Of a stretch of 64,000 bases of DNA, positions 56,527-64,000 are shown piece by piece. This stretch comes from Viridibacterium curvum (lineage in GTDB: Bacteria; Pseudomonadota; Gammaproteobacteria; Burkholderiales; Rhodocyclaceae), in assembly GCF_039544165.1 (NCBI RefSeq), contig NZ_BAABLD010000002.1, positions 496,001-560,000 on the forward strand, written 5' to 3'. The notes beneath the pieces were generated by a model. That model ran no database searches, was not told where the DNA came from, and saw nothing but the letters and a program-made list of their open reading frames with translations. Every line of letters begins with the position of its first letter. Within the stretch, counting starts at the first letter, position 1. The position numbers and the translations under genes are program-made.

Positions 56527-57390
56527 ATGAACGCCCCGCTCCCACCCGACTCGCTCACGCAGACCACCAGCGCAAACTGGTACGCCTCCCTGAGTCTGCG
56601 TGTCGAGCAGCGCGAGCAACGCAGCGTCCTCACCCACAACCTGCACAAGGGCCCGCTGCGCGTACAGAAAGCGCTCTACCCCGAAGGCGACGCCGTCTGC
56701 CAGATCCTCACCCTGCATCCGCCCGCCGGCATTGCAGGTGGCGACCAGCTTGAGATCAGCCTGCAGGTCAACACTGGCGCACACGCCCAGGTCACCACCC
56801 CCGGCGCAGGCAAGTGGTACAAAAGCCTGGGCCCGCTCGCCACACAGCACATCCAGCTCACGCTTGCACCACAGGCCGTTCTCGAATGGCTACCGCAGGA
56901 AGTCATCGTCTTCGACCGCGCCTGCGCACAGTCCGCCACCACCATAACGCTCGGTGAAGGCGCACGCTGCATCGGCTGGGACATCCTGTGCCTCGGTCGC
57001 ACTGCCAGCGGTGAGCACTTCAACCAGGGCAGCTTCCGTCAGCGCATCCGATTGCAACGAGCCGATGGCACACCACTTTGGCAGGAGGCCATGCATCTGC
57101 AAGGCGCGGACGACGCCATGCGCGCCAAGGTCGCACTGGGCGGCTACTCCGTCACGGGCACCCTGTGGCTCGCAGGCGTTGCGCCCGATGCGACGCTGCT
57201 GGAGTCTTTACGCACCGTGGCAATACCGGGCGTCCAATGCGGCATATCGGCTTTGCCCCATGTCACCCTCGTGCGTGTACTGTCACACTCTGGTGAGGCC
57301 GCGCGACAATACCTCGAAGCGGTCTGGGCGCTCGCCCGCCCGCACATCTTGCAACGCGCTGCCATCAAACCGCGCATCTGGAGAACCTGA
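56527..57390 (+). CDS. ureD: Urease accessory protein UreD (UreH)
   Basis: UreD forms the UreD-UreF-UreG complex that inserts nickel into apo-urease. The 287-residue product has 'YPEGDAVCQILTLHPPAGIAGGDQL', 'GAHAQVTTPGAGKWYKS' and 'WLPQEVIVFDRACAQSAT', family hallmarks in the right order. Length fits the family (about 270-290). It is the first gene of the urease set, before ureA, with a 116-base gap containing an imperfect inverted repeat. Confidence 0.94.
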   Translation: MNAPLPPDSLTQTTSANWYASLSLRVEQREQRSVLTHNLHKGPLRVQKALYPEGDAVCQILTLHPPAGIAGGDQLEISLQVNTGAHAQVTTPGAGKWYKSLGPLATQHIQLTLAPQAVLEWLPQEVIVFDRACAQSATTITLGEGARCIGWDILCLGRTASGEHFNQGSFRQRIRLQRADGTPLWQEAMHLQGADDAMRAKVALGGYSVTGTLWLAGVAPDATLLESLRTVAIPGVQCGISALPHVTLVRVLSHSGEAARQYLEAVWALARPHILQRAAIKPRIWRT

Positions 57391-57492
57391 TGCCATTCCA
57401 GAAACGCCCTGCTCTTTGTCGACTTCGCCTTGCCGTAGGCCTACTACTGTCTGCGGCTCGTCTTCGCGAGCAAAGCATTTCTGAAATGGCAT
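57390..57492. repeat. Imperfect inverted repeat between ureD and ureA
   Basis: Arms of 25 bases at 57390-57414 and 57468-57492 are complementary at 21 positions. The four mismatches are all C/T transitions. The 53-base interior has no gene. The left arm begins on the last base of the ureD stop codon. Confidence 0.8.
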
Positions 57493-57506
57493 GACCTGGA
57501 GAGAAC

Positions 57507-57809
57507 ATGGAACTCACCCCCCGCGAGAAAGACAAGCTGCTGATCTTCACCGCCGCCCTGCTGGCCGAGCGCCGCAAGGCACGCGGTCTCAAGCTCAACT
57601 ACCCCGAAGCCATCGCCTTCATCACTGCCGCCATCATGGAAGGCGCCCGCGATGGCCGCACGGTCGCCGAGCTCATGCACTACGGCACTACCCTGCTCTC
57701 GCGTGCCGACGTCATGGACGGCATTGCCGAACTGATCCCCGAAATCCAGGTTGAAGCCACGTTCCCCGACGGCACCAAGCTGGTCACGGTTCATCACCCC
57801 ATTCCCTGA
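57507..57809 (+). CDS. ureA: Urease subunit gamma UreA
   Basis: UreA is the smallest structural urease subunit, 100 residues. It begins 'MELTPREKDKLLIFTAALLA', the family signature, and has 'KGARDGRTV'-like sequence ('MEGARDGRTVAELMHYG') and 'DGIAELIPEIQVEATFPDGT'. Length matches (100). 'GGAGAG' precedes the ATG. ureB starts 11 bases after the stop. Confidence 0.97.
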   Translation: MELTPREKDKLLIFTAALLAERRKARGLKLNYPEAIAFITAAIMEGARDGRTVAELMHYGTTLLSRADVMDGIAELIPEIQVEATFPDGTKLVTVHHPIP

Positions 57810-57820
57810 GGAGGCCACAG

Positions 57821-58126
57821 ATGATTCCAGGAGAACTCCTTGTCGATGACGGCGTTCATGAACTGAATGTCGGTCGCCCCACGATCACGCTCGAAGTCGC
57901 CAACACGGGTGATCGCCCGATCCAGGTGGGCTCGCACTATCACTTCTTTGAAACGAACGACGCGTTGTCGTTCGATCGCGACGCTGCGCGCGGCTTCCGC
58001 CTGAACATCGCGTCAGGCACGGCGGTGCGTTTCGAGCCCGGCCAGAAGCGTACGGTCGAGCTCGTAGCCCTCGCCGGCGACCGCAAGGTATTCGGATTCC
58101 AGGCCCGCATCATGGGCAAGCTTTAA
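57821..58126 (+). CDS. ureB: Urease subunit beta UreB
   Basis: UreB is the second structural urease subunit, 101 residues: 'MIPGELLVDDGVHELNVGRP' at the N terminus, 'RPIQVGSHYHFFETNDAL' and 'GTAVRFEPGQKRTVELVALA'. All are standard for the separate (non-fused) beta subunit. GAGGAG precedes the start. A small membrane-protein gene separates it from ureC, where many clusters have none. Confidence 0.97.
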   Translation: MIPGELLVDDGVHELNVGRPTITLEVANTGDRPIQVGSHYHFFETNDALSFDRDAARGFRLNIASGTAVRFEPGQKRTVELVALAGDRKVFGFQARIMGKL

Positions 58127-58137
58127 GGAGAATGACA

Positions 58138-58329
58138 ATGCAAAAGATTGCTGCTGCCCTCGCACTTTCCACGACCTCGCTCAGCGTGTTTGCTCACCCC
58201 GGTGAACATCACATGAGCCTTGCCGGCATGCTTGCGCACTTCTTCTCGCAACCCGATCACCTTGCGCTGCTGGCGCTGGTCATCGTGGGTGGCCTGGCAC
58301 TGGCTCGCAGACTCAGCCGCAAGGACTGA
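58138..58329 (+). CDS. Small membrane protein between ureB and ureC, UreJ/HupE-like fragment
   Basis: This 63-residue protein has a cleavable signal ('AAALALSTTSLSVFA') followed by 'HPGEHHMSLAGMLAHFFSQP' and one membrane helix ('LALLALVIVGGLALARRL'). The His-rich start and 'H..S' spacing recall the N terminus of UreJ/HupE nickel-related permeases, but only that part is present. The ATG at 58138 is 7 bases after AAGGAG, so translation is likely; an ATG at 58132 is too close to it. Function unknown; it may bind nickel in the periplasm. This gene could be missed by annotation because of its size. Confidence 0.72.
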   Translation: MQKIAAALALSTTSLSVFAHPGEHHMSLAGMLAHFFSQPDHLALLALVIVGGLALARRLSRKD

Positions 58330-58406
58330 CAGAACGGGCTGCAACGCCCCCACGTGTGAGATGGCAGATTGGCGGACGCGTTATCGCCGCCTGATGGAGC
58401 ACAAGA

Positions 58407-60107
58407 ATGGCAAATATCTCTCGCCGCGCCTACGCGGAAATGTTCGGCCCCACCACGGGTGACCGTCTGCGCCTCGCCGACACCGAGCTGATCATCGAAG
58501 TCGAGAAAGACTTCACCATCCTCGGCGAAGAAGTGAAGTTCGGCGGTGGCAAGGTCATCCGCGACGGCATGGGCCAGAGCCAGCGTCCGGCGAAAGACGT
58601 GGCCGACACCGTCATCACCAACGCGCTGATCATCGACCACTGGGGCATCGTCAAGGCCGACATCGGCATCAAGAACGGCTTCATCAGCGGCATCGGCAAG
58701 GCCGGCAACCCTGACGTGCAACCGGGCGTCACCATCGCCATCGGCGCTGCCACCGAAATCATCGCCGGCGAAGGCATGATCGTTACCGCTGGCGGCATCG
58801 ACACTCACATTCACTTCATCTGCCCGCAGCAGATTGATGAAGCCCTCATGAGTGGCGTCACCACCATGATCGGTGGTGGCACCGGCCCTGCGACGGGCAC
58901 CTACGCCACCACCTGTACGCCGGGCCCCTGGCACATCGCCAGCATGCTGAGCGCCGCCGATGCCTTTCCGATGAACCTCGGCTTTCTCGGCAAGGGCAAC
59001 GTCAGCCTGCCCGACCCCGTACGCGAACAGGTCGACGCTGGCGCGATCGGTCTCAAACTGCATGAAGACTGGGGCACCACGCCCGCCGCCATCGACAATT
59101 GCCTCACCGTCGCCGAAGAGATGGACGTGCAGGTCGCGATCCACTCCGACACGCTCAACGAATCCGGCTTTGTCGAGGACACGGCTGCCGCCTTCAAGGG
59201 CCGCACCATCCACACCTTCCACACCGAAGGTGCCGGGGGCGGCCACGCGCCCGACATCGTCAAGCTCGCCGGCCTCAAGAACGTGCTGCCCAGTTCGACC
59301 AACCCCACGCGCCCCTACACCATCAACACCATCGACGAACACCTCGACATGCTGATGGTGTGCCACCACCTCGACCCCAGCATCGCCGAAGACGTGGCCT
59401 TCGCCGAATCGCGCATCCGCCGCGAGACCATCGCCGCCGAAGACATCCTGCATGACATCGGCGCGCTGTCGATGTTCTCCAGCGACTCGCAGGCCATGGG
59501 TCGCGTCGGCGAAGTCATCATCCGCACCTGGCAGACCGCGCACAAGATGAAGACACAGCGCGGCGCACTCAAGGGTGATGGTGCCCGTAACGACAACTTC
59601 CGCGCCAAGCGTTACATCGCCAAGTACACCATCAACCCCGCGATTGCTCATGGGATTGGCCACGTCGTCGGTTCCATCGAAGTCGGCAAGCTCGCCGACC
59701 TCGTGCTGTGGCGCCCCGCCTTCTTCGGCGTCAAGCCCACCACCATCCTCAAGGGCGGCATGATCGCCGCCGCCGCGATGGGCGACGCCAACGCCTCCAT
59801 CCCCACCCCGCAACCCGTGCACTACCGCCCCATGTTCGGCGCCTTCGCCGGTGGCCTCAAGACCTCGATGACCTTCGTGTCGCAGGCTGCGCTCGACAAG
59901 GGCACACTCGAAGGCCTCGGTCTGCAGAAGCCACTCATCGCGGTCAAGAACATCCGTGGTGTGCAGAAGACCGACATGGTGCACAACGGCTGGCACGGCG
60001 ACATCACCGTCGACCCTGAAACCTATCAAGTGCATGCGGACGGTGAGTTGCTCACTTGCGAGCCCGCCACATCACTCCCGATGGCCCAACGCTACTTCCT
60101 CTTTTAA
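58407..60107 (+). CDS. ureC: Urease subunit alpha UreC
   Basis: UreC is the catalytic subunit that hydrolyses urea to ammonia and carbamate with two nickel ions. The 566-residue product contains the nickel ligands in 'GGIDTHIHFICPQQ', the carbamylated Lys in 'GAIGLKLHEDWGTTPAAI', 'FHTEGAGGGHAPDI', and the flap 'MLMVCHHLDPSIAEDVAFAE' with the catalytic His. Length and N terminus ('MANISRRAYAEMFGPTTGDR') match the family. No catalytic residue appears missing. ureE begins 2 bases after the stop. Confidence 0.98.
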   Translation: MANISRRAYAEMFGPTTGDRLRLADTELIIEVEKDFTILGEEVKFGGGKVIRDGMGQSQRPAKDVADTVITNALIIDHWGIVKADIGIKNGFISGIGKAGNPDVQPGVTIAIGAATEIIAGEGMIVTAGGIDTHIHFICPQQIDEALMSGVTTMIGGGTGPATGTYATTCTPGPWHIASMLSAADAFPMNLGFLGKGNVSLPDPVREQVDAGAIGLKLHEDWGTTPAAIDNCLTVAEEMDVQVAIHSDTLNESGFVEDTAAAFKGRTIHTFHTEGAGGGHAPDIVKLAGLKNVLPSSTNPTRPYTINTIDEHLDMLMVCHHLDPSIAEDVAFAESRIRRETIAAEDILHDIGALSMFSSDSQAMGRVGEVIIRTWQTAHKMKTQRGALKGDGARNDNFRAKRYIAKYTINPAIAHGIGHVVGSIEVGKLADLVLWRPAFFGVKPTTILKGGMIAAAAMGDANASIPTPQPVHYRPMFGAFAGGLKTSMTFVSQAALDKGTLEGLGLQKPLIAVKNIRGVQKTDMVHNGWHGDITVDPETYQVHADGELLTCEPATSLPMAQRYFLF

Positions 60108-60109
60108 GC

Positions 60110-60598
60110 ATGCTACTGATCGAATCCCTCCACACCGGCGACGACGCACCAAGCGCCCAACTGATCCTCAACTTCGACGCACGCACCAAGAGCCGTCTGC
60201 GCACTCAGCTCGCCAGCGGCGAAGAGGTCGGCATGTTCCTCCCGCGAGGCACCATCCTGCGTGGCGGTGACAGGCTGCAGGGCGCTGACGGCCGCGTTGT
60301 CGAGGTCGTCTCTGCCCCCGAAGCCCTTGTCGAAGCATGCTGCGACAGCGCCTTCGAACTTGCACGCATCGCCTACCACCTTGGCAACCGCCACGTCGCC
60401 GTACAGGTCTGCGACGGCGCCTTGCGCATCCAGCAGGATCACGTGCTCGAACACATGCTCGAAGGCCTGGGCGCGAAGCTCACCCATATCGATGCCGCCT
60501 TCGAACCCGAAGCCGGTGCCTATGCGCATGGCCATCACCACTCGGAACGTGGGGCAACCGAGGCGCGCATTCATGTCATGGGAGGGTCTCATGGTTAA
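60110..60598 (+). CDS. ureE: Urease accessory nickel-binding protein UreE
   Basis: UreE is a metallochaperone that hands nickel to UreG. The 162-residue product has 'RLRTQLASGEEVGMFLPRGT' and the C-terminal metal domain with 'YHLGNRHVAVQV' and 'DHVLEHMLEGLGAKLTHIDA'. The tail carries a short His run ('HGHHHSERGA'), smaller than the polyhistidine tail of Klebsiella UreE. ATG 60110 lies 2 bases after the ureC stop; the frame is open upstream inside ureC. An inverted repeat follows before ureF. Confidence 0.93.
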   Translation: MLLIESLHTGDDAPSAQLILNFDARTKSRLRTQLASGEEVGMFLPRGTILRGGDRLQGADGRVVEVVSAPEALVEACCDSAFELARIAYHLGNRHVAVQVCDGALRIQQDHVLEHMLEGLGAKLTHIDAAFEPEAGAYAHGHHHSERGATEARIHVMGGSHG

Positions 60599-60602
60599 AG
60601 CC

Positions 60603-60685
60603 CGTCGTTCCCGCGAAGGCGGGAACCCAGTGACGTTAACCAGCGCTTGCCAAGTCGCTGGATTCCCGCCTTCGCGGGAATGACG
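60603..60685. repeat. GGATTCCCGCC-type inverted repeat before ureF
   Basis: The 32-base arms at 60603-60634 and 60654-60685 are complementary at 29 of 32 positions, and the three mismatches are all transitions. The right arm reads GTCGCTGGATTCCCGCCTTC then GCGGGAATGACG and ends 5 bases before the ureF ATG. The same family flanks urtC. Confidence 0.88.
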
Positions 60686-60690
60686 ATCTG

Positions 60691-61371
60691 ATGAACCTCC
60701 AGCTCGCTCGCCTCCTCCACCTCGCAAGTCCGGCCCTCCCCGTCGGAGCCTTCTCCTATTCGCAAGGTCTGGAGTGGGCGGTGGAGAGCGGCGCGGTCAC
60801 GAACGAAGCGCTGGCGCAGCAGTGGATCAGCGACGCGCTGCATTTCGCCCTCGCACGTTGCGAAGCCCCGGCGCTGATCGGGCTGATGCGTGCCTGGCAA
60901 GCTGGCGACAGTGCCGAAGTCCAACGACTCAACGCCGAATTCATCGCCACACGCGAAACCGCCGAGCTGCGCGCCGAGACGCTGCAGATGGGCTATTCGC
61001 TCGCACGCCTGCTGCGTGACCTACCCGACATGCCGGACCGCATCCGCGAGACGCACGCAGGCATGACCGAAATCGCCTTCCCGACCGCCTGGGCTGCGGC
61101 GGCCGCACACTGGCAGCTCGGTGAAGAAGACGCTGCGACCACCTACCTGTGGGCCTGGCTCGAAAACCAGGTGATGGCCGCCGTCAAGCTGGTCCCGCTC
61201 GGCCAGACCGCAGGCCAGCGCATGTTGGTCGCACTTTCTCCGGCGCTGACGCAACTCGCGGCAACGGCCATCGAACGCGCCGACGCGCAGGACTGGGAGA
61301 ATTTCACGCCTGGCATGACCCTGGCCTCGTCGCAACACGAAACCCAATACACAAGACTCTTCCGATCCTGA
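60691..61371 (+). CDS. ureF: Urease accessory protein UreF
   Basis: UreF is part of the nickel-insertion complex with UreD and UreG. The 226-residue helical protein starts 'MNLQLARLLHLASPALPVGA' and carries 'FSYSQGLEWAVESGAV', 'TRETAELRAETLQMGYSLAR' and 'FPTAWAAAAAHW', typical of UreF. Length is normal. The start ATG is 5 bases after the repeat end, so its ribosome site must come from or overlap the repeat (GGGAATGA). ureG follows after 8 bases. Confidence 0.95.
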   Translation: MNLQLARLLHLASPALPVGAFSYSQGLEWAVESGAVTNEALAQQWISDALHFALARCEAPALIGLMRAWQAGDSAEVQRLNAEFIATRETAELRAETLQMGYSLARLLRDLPDMPDRIRETHAGMTEIAFPTAWAAAAAHWQLGEEDAATTYLWAWLENQVMAAVKLVPLGQTAGQRMLVALSPALTQLAATAIERADAQDWENFTPGMTLASSQHETQYTRLFRS

Positions 61372-61379
61372 GGCAGAAC

Positions 61380-62000
61380 ATGAGCACACAATCCCAACCT
61401 CTCCGTGTCGGTATCGGCGGCCCCGTCGGCTCCGGCAAGACCGCGCTGACCCTGGCTCTGTGCATTGCACTGCGCGACAAGTACAACATCGCTGTCGTGA
61501 CCAACGACATCTACACGGCTGAAGACGCGCAGTTCCTCGTGCGCAATGCAGCCCTGCCGGCCGAGCGCATCCTTGGCGTGGAGACCGGTGGCTGTCCGCA
61601 CACGGCGATCCGCGAGGATGCGTCAATCAACCTCGAAGCGGTCGAACAACTGACGCGCAAATTCGCGGGACTGGAAATCGTGTTCGTCGAAAGCGGTGGC
61701 GACAACCTCGCCGCGACCTTTTCGCCAGAGCTCTCTGACCTCACGCTCTACGTGATCGATGTGTCGGCCGGCGACAAGATCCCGCGCAAGGGCGGCCCCG
61801 GCATCATGAAGAGCGATCTGCTGGTGATCAACAAGATCGACCTCGCACCCTACGTGGGCGCGTCGCTCGAAGTGATGGATCGCGACGCCCGCAAGATGCG
61901 TGGCGACAAGCCCTTCGTCTTCAGCAACCAGAAGACCGGGCAGGGCCTTGACCAGATCATCGCCTTCATCGAAAAGCAGGGCATGCTGGCAACGCATTGA
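61380..62000 (+). CDS. ureG: Urease accessory GTPase UreG
   Basis: UreG is the GTPase that powers nickel insertion into urease, 206 residues. The P-loop is 'GIGGPVGSGKTALT' near residue 12, with 'VTNDIYTAEDAQFL', the metal-binding 'GVETGGCPHTAIREDAS' (Cys-Pro-His) and the G4-type 'LLVINKIDLAPYVGA'. Length matches the family. The ATG at 61380 follows GAGGCAG. It is the last urease gene; a terminator follows. Confidence 0.97.
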   Translation: MSTQSQPLRVGIGGPVGSGKTALTLALCIALRDKYNIAVVTNDIYTAEDAQFLVRNAALPAERILGVETGGCPHTAIREDASINLEAVEQLTRKFAGLEIVFVESGGDNLAATFSPELSDLTLYVIDVSAGDKIPRKGGPGIMKSDLLVINKIDLAPYVGASLEVMDRDARKMRGDKPFVFSNQKTGQGLDQIIAFIEKQGMLATH

Positions 62001-62021
62001 TTGCGCATCGGCACGGAACAG

Positions 62022-62047
62022 AAAGGCGGCCCGCAGGCCGCCTTTCT
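62022..62047. terminator. Terminator between convergent ureG and pta
   Basis: AAAGGCGGC (62022-62030) pairs with GCCGCCTTT (62037-62045) with a 6-base loop, flanked by short A and T runs. It can serve ureG on the plus strand and pta on the minus strand. Confidence 0.8.
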
Positions 62048-62066
62048 ATTTGCCGGGCGTCGTTGA

Positions 62067-64000
62067 CTACTTCTTCATCTCACTCGCCTGGATTGCGGTC
62101 AGCGCTATCGTGAACACGATGTCATCGACCAGCGCGCCGCGTGACAGATCATTCACCGGTTTGCGCAAACCCTGCAGCATCGGCCCGACCGACACCACCT
62201 TGGCGCTGCGCTGCACGGCCTTGTAAGTCGTGTTGCCGGTATTGAGGTCCGGGAACACAAACACCGTTGCTTGCCCGGCGACTTTGGAGTTCGGCGCCTT
62301 CTGGCGCCCCACCTCCAGCACCGAAGCGGCGTCGTATTGAAGTGGGCCATCCAGCGCGAGTTCCGGTGCGCGTTCCCTGGCGAACCGCGTGGCTTCCGCA
62401 ACCTTCTGCACGTCGGCACCGGCACCTGACGTGCCCGTCGAATAGCTGATCATCGCCACACGCGGCTCGACACCAAATGCTTGCGCCGAGGCGGCGCTCT
62501 GCAATGCGATGTCTGCAAGCTCTTCCGCACTGGGATCGGGGTTGATCGCACAGTCGCCATAGACCAGCACCTGGTCAGGCATCAGCATGAAGAAGACCGA
62601 TGAAACGATGGACTGTCCCGGCGCGGTCTTGATGAGTTGCAAGGCTGGACGCACAGTGTTGGCCGTGGTGTGTACCGCGCCAGACACAAGACCATCCACA
62701 TCGTCCTGCGCCAGCATCATGGTGCCGAGCACCACGGTGTCCTGCATCTGCTCCCGCGCCTGACCCGGCGTTAGACCTTTGCTCTTGCGCAGCTCCACCA
62801 TCGGCTCGACGTATTGTTCGCGCGCTTCATCGGGATCAATGATCTCCAGCGCAGCAGGCAAACTCACACCCTGAGTGGCCGCCACCGCTTCGATGGCAGC
62901 GCGTTTGCCGAGCAGCACACAGCGTGCGATGCCCTTCTCGGTACAGATGACAGCGGCCTTGATTGTGCGCGGCTCGTCACCTTCGGGCAGCACGATGCGC
63001 TTGTTCGCTGCTCGCGCCTTCTGGATGAGCTGGTAACGGAAGGCTGGCGGCGACATGCGCGTAGTGGCCGGAACGCTGACGCAGGCCATGATGCTGCCCG
63101 TATCCAGTTGCTCGGCCATGTCGTCAAGTACGGCATCCATGCGCTCATGATCGTCGGCTGCCACTGCCAGCGGCACGCGGCTGATATTCGATGCGGTCAC
63201 GAAGGTATCGGTATCGACCCCCAGCACTGGCAGACCATTGTGGAAAGCCTTGCCCGCGAACTCGACGATTCGCGGATCGACACTCGTACCATGCGTCAGC
63301 ACCAGGCCTGCAAGCTGTACATTCCGGTTGGCCGCCAGCGCCGTGGCCAGCATGATGTCTTCACGATCACCGGAACTGACAATCAGTGCGCAAGGCGTCA
63401 GACGCGGAATGACCTCCAGTGCCGAACGCCCGGCAACCACGGTCTCCAGCACACGACGCGTATTCATCTCACCTTCCGCAAGGATGCGGGCATTCAGATG
63501 CCGCGCTACGTCCAGCGTACGCGGCGCCAGCAAGGCCTGGTTAAGGTGGATGAGACCCCACAGCGGCACATCACCAAGCTGTGCGCTGACAGTTTCGCGC
63601 GCCTGGCCCGGCGGTACCTTGTTGATGATGCCGCCACCCACGTTGCAGCCCGTATTGCGCACACGTGCAGCCATCTGGCGGATGTCGTCGGCAGCGTGGC
63701 CGCTTTCCGCACTGGCGACTAGAATCATCACGGCATGCAGGCTGCGTACGATCTCGCTGTTGAGTCGCGGGGTGAAGGGATGGTCAGCATCGGTGTGCAG
63801 GCCTTCCACAACCAGCACATCGGCACCCTCGGCAGCACGCATGCAGAGGCTCACGACGTCTTCGAGCAACTCGCCCTCTTCTCCACCCGCGAGCCGTTCC
63901 GACACGTGACTCATGGTCAATGCCGCAGGGGTATCGATGTGGCAGATCTCGCGGGCAAAATGGACAGAGCGCTCGTTGCCACTCTCATCCTGAGATACCG
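62067..64000 (-). CDS. pta: Phosphate acetyltransferase Pta (5' truncated by window edge)
   Basis: Pta interconverts acetyl-CoA and acetyl phosphate in the cytoplasm. The frame is open to the right edge with no stop, giving at least 644 codons; the N terminus (about 60 residues, including the P-loop of the BioD-like domain) is outside. Visible parts are the N-terminal domain with 'GADVLVVEGLHTDAD', a DRTGG-like middle domain ('GVDTDTFVTASNISRVPLA'), and the C-terminal PTA domain with 'RIVLPEGDEPRTIKAAVICT', 'DDVDGLVSGAVHTTANTVRP' and 'ISYSTGTSGAGADVQKVAEA'. The long form (about 700 residues) is expected here. ackA is not in the window. Confidence 0.94.
   Translation of the reverse strand, partial: VSQDESGNERSVHFAREICHIDTPAALTMSHVSERLAGGEEGELLEDVVSLCMRAAEGADVLVVEGLHTDADHPFTPRLNSEIVRSLHAVMILVASAESGHAADDIRQMAARVRNTGCNVGGGIINKVPPGQARETVSAQLGDVPLWGLIHLNQALLAPRTLDVARHLNARILAEGEMNTRRVLETVVAGRSALEVIPRLTPCALIVSSGDREDIMLATALAANRNVQLAGLVLTHGTSVDPRIVEFAGKAFHNGLPVLGVDTDTFVTASNISRVPLAVAADDHERMDAVLDDMAEQLDTGSIMACVSVPATTRMSPPAFRYQLIQKARAANKRIVLPEGDEPRTIKAAVICTEKGIARCVLLGKRAAIEAVAATQGVSLPAALEIIDPDEAREQYVEPMVELRKSKGLTPGQAREQMQDTVVLGTMMLAQDDVDGLVSGAVHTTANTVRPALQLIKTAPGQSIVSSVFFMLMPDQVLVYGDCAINPDPSAEELADIALQSAASAQAFGVEPRVAMISYSTGTSGAGADVQKVAEATRFARERAPELALDGPLQYDAASVLEVGRQKAPNSKVAGQATVFVFPDLNTGNTTYKAVQRSAKVVSVGPMLQGLRKPVNDLSRGALVDDIVFTIALTAIQASEMKK

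Noticed and set aside
58257..60035. Long minus-strand open frame (592 codons) opposite ureC
   Set aside because: Same cause; ureC is fully conserved on the plus strand and the antisense translation is low-complexity.

Overview
The window is high-GC, densely packed chromosomal DNA from a betaproteobacterium. The gene content (minCDE, a bioFHCD cluster, DUF2863 and DUF1841 genes, rsx/rnf followed by nth, urtABCDE joined to ureDABCEFG) suggests Rhodocyclales or a near relative. That placement is inference from gene content, as no rRNA or taxonomic marker search was possible. The genes at both edges (fliP, pta) run off the window. No gene-free stretch exceeds 300 bases. There is no CRISPR array, rRNA, prophage or transposase.

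Layout from left to right. 1-1658: end of a flagellar operon, the fliPQR export gate. 1777-3653: minCDE division-site operon, closed by a strong terminator. 3873-8513: a Tat-exported dienelactone-hydrolase-like protein, a response regulator with an unrecognised output half, tRNA-Leu(UAA), a B12-binding radical SAM protein and dcd. 8728-12014: a large Orn/Lys/Arg decarboxylase and an orphan TRAP-type binding protein. 12173-15570: bioF-bioH-bioC-bioD, with each gene overlapping the next. 15567-20081: DUF2863 protein, phasin, and clpB with a good sigma-32-like promoter. 20099-28260: a nine-gene minus-strand operon mixing type II secretion and type IV pilus style parts. 28511-30443: a cation diffusion facilitator and pyrD. 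30461-37899: a complete rsxABCDGE electron-transport operon ending in nth, with a sugar-dehydrogenase-like gene and a riboflavin synthase gene embedded in it. 37908-39986: an exported alpha/beta hydrolase, a DUF1841 protein and a HAD phosphatase.

39990-46892 is a signalling island: a lone periplasmic binding protein, a 1199-residue fusion of an NCS1 permease to a hybrid histidine kinase with an eight-cysteine linker, its LuxR-type response regulator, and a diguanylate cyclase. 46923-50138 holds an esterase and two divergent polyserine-linker lipoproteins, one resembling polysaccharide lyases. 50339-62000 is the urea locus: the five-gene UrtABCDE urea ABC importer, then urease structural and nickel-insertion genes, with a 63-codon membrane-protein gene between ureB and ureC. 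Pta (acetyl-CoA/acetate interconversion) closes the window on the minus strand.

The features most worth a second look are these. The NCS1-kinase fusion sits next to a urea regulon, and an in-frame 87-bp tandem repeat splits its receiver domain. Several different palindromic repeat families occupy six gaps of the urt-ure locus, and one family abuts the start codons of both urtC and ureF. The rnf operon carries flavin-synthesis cargo. The secretion operon combines GspEFG-like and PilMNO-like parts and has a pseudopilin with Ala instead of Gly before the cleavage site.
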